Source: Euryhalocaulis caribicus (GTDB lineage: Bacteria > Pseudomonadota > Alphaproteobacteria > Caulobacterales > Maricaulaceae). Taken from it: a stretch of 64,000 nucleotides of DNA. Made by a program: the position numbers and the translations under genes. A model generated the notes under the pieces. That model saw only the letters and a program-made list of their open reading frames with translations, was not told the DNA's origin and made no database searches. Within the stretch, counting starts at the first letter, position 1. Each line of letters opens with the position of its first letter. The stretch is from positions 186,001 through 250,000 of the forward strand of contig NZ_ASJA01000001.1 in assembly GCF_000412185.1 (NCBI RefSeq), given 5' to 3'. Positions 62,602 to 64,000 of the stretch are shown here, in pieces.

Positions 62602-63219
62602 TTGGACTTCGGCGGTTTCGATCCCCAAAGCGTAAAGGGCTTTCTGTCCAGCGGCGATGGCGCGCTTCTCTATCGCTACGGATTAAAGGCGGCCGCGGCG
62701 GGGCCGCTGCTGGAGGTTGGCGCCTATTGCGGCCGCTCCGCCTGCTATCTGGGCGCTGCCGCGCGCGATGCCGGAAGCCGGCTCTACTCCGTCGATCATC
62801 ATCAAGGATCTGAAGAACACCAACCGGGCTGGGAGTGGCACGACGCGGAGCTGTGGAACGCCGCCGCGGGCCGTCTGGATACGCTTCCGGTCTTCCTGCG
62901 GACCATCCGCCATGCCGGACTGGAGGGGTGCGTGACGCCGGTTGTCGCACGCTCCCGCGACGCCGCGCGGAACTGGCGCACGCCTCTGGCGCTGGTCTTC
63001 ATTGATGGCGGGCACAGCATGCAGGCGGCGCTGGCCGACTGGCGCGGCTGGGCCGGACATGTCGCGCCGGACGGTTATCTTCTGATCCATGACGTTCACC
63101 CGGTCCCGGGCGATGGCGGCCGCCCGCCCATGGAAATCTATCGCCGCGCAATCGCTTCCGGGCTTTTTGAGCCCGCCGAGCGTCAGGAGGCGCTTATAGC
63201 GCTTCGGCGGGTGACCTGA
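62602..63219 (+). CDS. Class I SAM-dependent methyltransferase (Methyltransf_24-like)
   Basis: The roughly 205-aa product shows SAM motif I in GPLLEVGAYCGRSACYLG, an acidic motif II in LYSVDHHQGSEEHQ, and LVFIDGGHSMQAALADW with later YLLIHDVHPV, typical of the Methyltransf_24 group. The start is uncertain: the frame is open from 62416, inside the lipoprotein gene, but homology begins at TTG 62602 (MDFGGFDPQSV). Similar enzymes are common in polysaccharide and glycan clusters. Its end overlaps the convergent gene by 26 bases. Confidence 0.82.
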   Translation: MDFGGFDPQSVKGFLSSGDGALLYRYGLKAAAAGPLLEVGAYCGRSACYLGAAARDAGSRLYSVDHHQGSEEHQPGWEWHDAELWNAAAGRLDTLPVFLRTIRHAGLEGCVTPVVARSRDAARNWRTPLALVFIDGGHSMQAALADWRGWAGHVAPDGYLLIHDVHPVPGDGGRPPMEIYRRAIASGLFEPAERQEALIALRRVT

Positions 63220-64000
63220 CGCCGAACAGCCGCGCCGTTGCCGAGCGGGGCTGTAATGCGTGTTCAGCCAGGATCGCCGCCCCGGCGGTCCAGCTGGGCC
63301 GTTCTTCCGGCCAGATGACGTCCAGGGCGAACTGGCGTCCCATCCATACGCCGCCCGATTCATCCTGCAGCGCCGCGACTGGCTTCAGCAGCCCTCTGGC
63401 CGCCAGCGGCCGTCCGGCCTGCGCACAGGCGATGGACAGCTCCGCTGTCTCCGCCGCGGTCGCCCAGGGCTCCTCGGAAACGCAGCGGCAGCCCTCGCGC
63501 GGCTCGACAAACTCCATCCAGCGCGATTCCAGCCGGTCCACGGCGTCCTGGCCCGTCAGCACCCCGCACAGTACGGGATAGTACCAATCCATGGCGTAGC
63601 GGGCCTTTGAGGGCCAGGTGCGGTCAAAGCGGTCCGTGCGGGCGGTCAGCGCCGTCTTCAGCCGGCTTCGCCCCGCCGTCAGATCGTCATGGCCTTTGCC
63701 CAGAGACCGGGCGATTTCCACCGCGCAGCCCAGCGCCATATAGATTGCGCAATTGGCGGCGTAGAGGGCGTCAACCTGCTCGAACGCCTCGCCGGGGTCC
63801 GGCGTTCTCCAGGCGATCTCGCCATGTTCGGATTGCAGGACCAGCGCGAAGCGGCAGGCTCGCAAGCTCATTTCGCCAAACCGGTCCAGATCCCGTTTTT
63901 CGCCTGTGCAAAGATAGAGATGCCAGACGCCCGCGGCGGACCATGCGGCGAAATTGGTTTCTTTCAGCTTCGGCGCGCCATCGGTCACCAGACGGCGATT
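63194..64000 (-). CDS. Alpha/alpha-toroid, prenyltransferase/cyclase-like protein (5' end outside window)
   Basis: The frame stays open to the window edge (codons continue past 63988), so the N-terminus is missing. The visible 269 residues contain repeated helical segments with aromatic and QDESGGVWMG-type turns (AALQDESGGVWMGRQF), like the terpenoid-cyclase / prenyltransferase alpha-alpha toroid fold. No cyclase DxDD motif is visible in this part. Convergent with the methyltransferase gene. Function unknown. Confidence 0.6.
   Translation of the reverse strand, partial: NRRLVTDGAPKLKETNFAAWSAAGVWHLYLCTGEKRDLDRFGEMSLRACRFALVLQSEHGEIAWRTPDPGEAFEQVDALYAANCAIYMALGCAVEIARSLGKGHDDLTAGRSRLKTALTARTDRFDRTWPSKARYAMDWYYPVLCGVLTGQDAVDRLESRWMEFVEPREGCRCVSEEPWATAAETAELSIACAQAGRPLAARGLLKPVAALQDESGGVWMGRQFALDVIWPEERPSWTAGAAILAEHALQPRSATARLFGVRSPAEAL

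Overview
The window is a GC-rich, gene-dense piece of an alphaproteobacterial chromosome. Four things point there. The order ddl-ftsQ-ftsA-ftsZ-lpxC-bamD-recN-ligA is typical of the class. A circularly permuted, two-piece tmRNA gene (minus strand, about 38225-38567) encodes the tag ANDNYAEEVALAA. An alpha-type SspB adaptor gene lies beside it. The ftsZ promoter carries a perfect TTAA-N7-TTAA CtrA box (3087-3101) and a GANTC site. Order level is inference; a Caulobacterales/Parvularculales-like marine bacterium would fit. I see no prophage, CRISPR array, complete insertion sequence, or tRNA/rRNA operon, so this is mostly core genome with a few accessory genes.

Layout. 1-4735: end of the division cluster (ddl end, ftsQ, ftsA, ftsZ), with murI inserted antisense between ftsA and ftsZ. 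4841-11440: lpxC, bamD, recN, ligA and a PaiB-like gene on the plus strand. 11497-12112: a frameshifted methyltransferase. 12135-21105: mostly minus-strand genes (lipoprotein, aminopeptidase P, an operon of GST, lipoprotein and prmA, a sulfotransferase-like P-loop protein, an esterase, a UvrD helicase), plus a 41-aa basic protein on the plus strand. 21106-21489: a paired palindromic repeat. 21490-27967: fadE-type acyl-CoA dehydrogenase, lipoprotein, ClC channel, class A PBP. 28168-31674: a 56-aa protein, a PAN-like secreted protein, an orphan FliN, lipB, two DUF805-like membrane proteins and an OmpA-like lipoprotein. 31723-37607: pccA, GH5 hydrolase, ribbon-helix-helix protein, NADP oxidoreductase, fumC, RusA. 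37609-40689: sspB, ssrA, DUF3667 protein, dipeptidase. 40774-48084: thyA-folA, then hflK-hflC-DUF2065-degP-miaA and a KARI-like gene. 48189-49409: CII-like regulator and a VTT membrane protein. 49465-55080: mreB-mreC-mreD-mrdA-rodA. 55086-64000: a seven-PAS hybrid kinase, NSS transporter, proline iminopeptidase, a lipoprotein, a methyltransferase and a truncated cyclase-like gene.

Functionally the window holds cell-envelope growth almost end to end. It has the septal machinery (FtsQ, FtsA, FtsZ), the elongation machinery (MreBCD, PBP2, RodA), a class A PBP, D-glutamate supply (MurI), lipid A commitment (LpxC), outer-membrane assembly (BamD) and periplasmic quality control (HflKC, DegP). Protein quality control is also clustered: ssrA makes the degradation tag and the neighbouring sspB encodes an adaptor that delivers tagged proteins to ClpXP.

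The least expected items are the sspB-ssrA adjacency, the CtrA/GANTC sites before ftsZ, the divergent KARI-like protein, the isolated FliN, chromosomal CII-like and RusA-like genes, a DUF2065 frame whose only start is ATA, a duplicated helix-hairpin-helix module in LigA, and two small proteins with strong translation signals.
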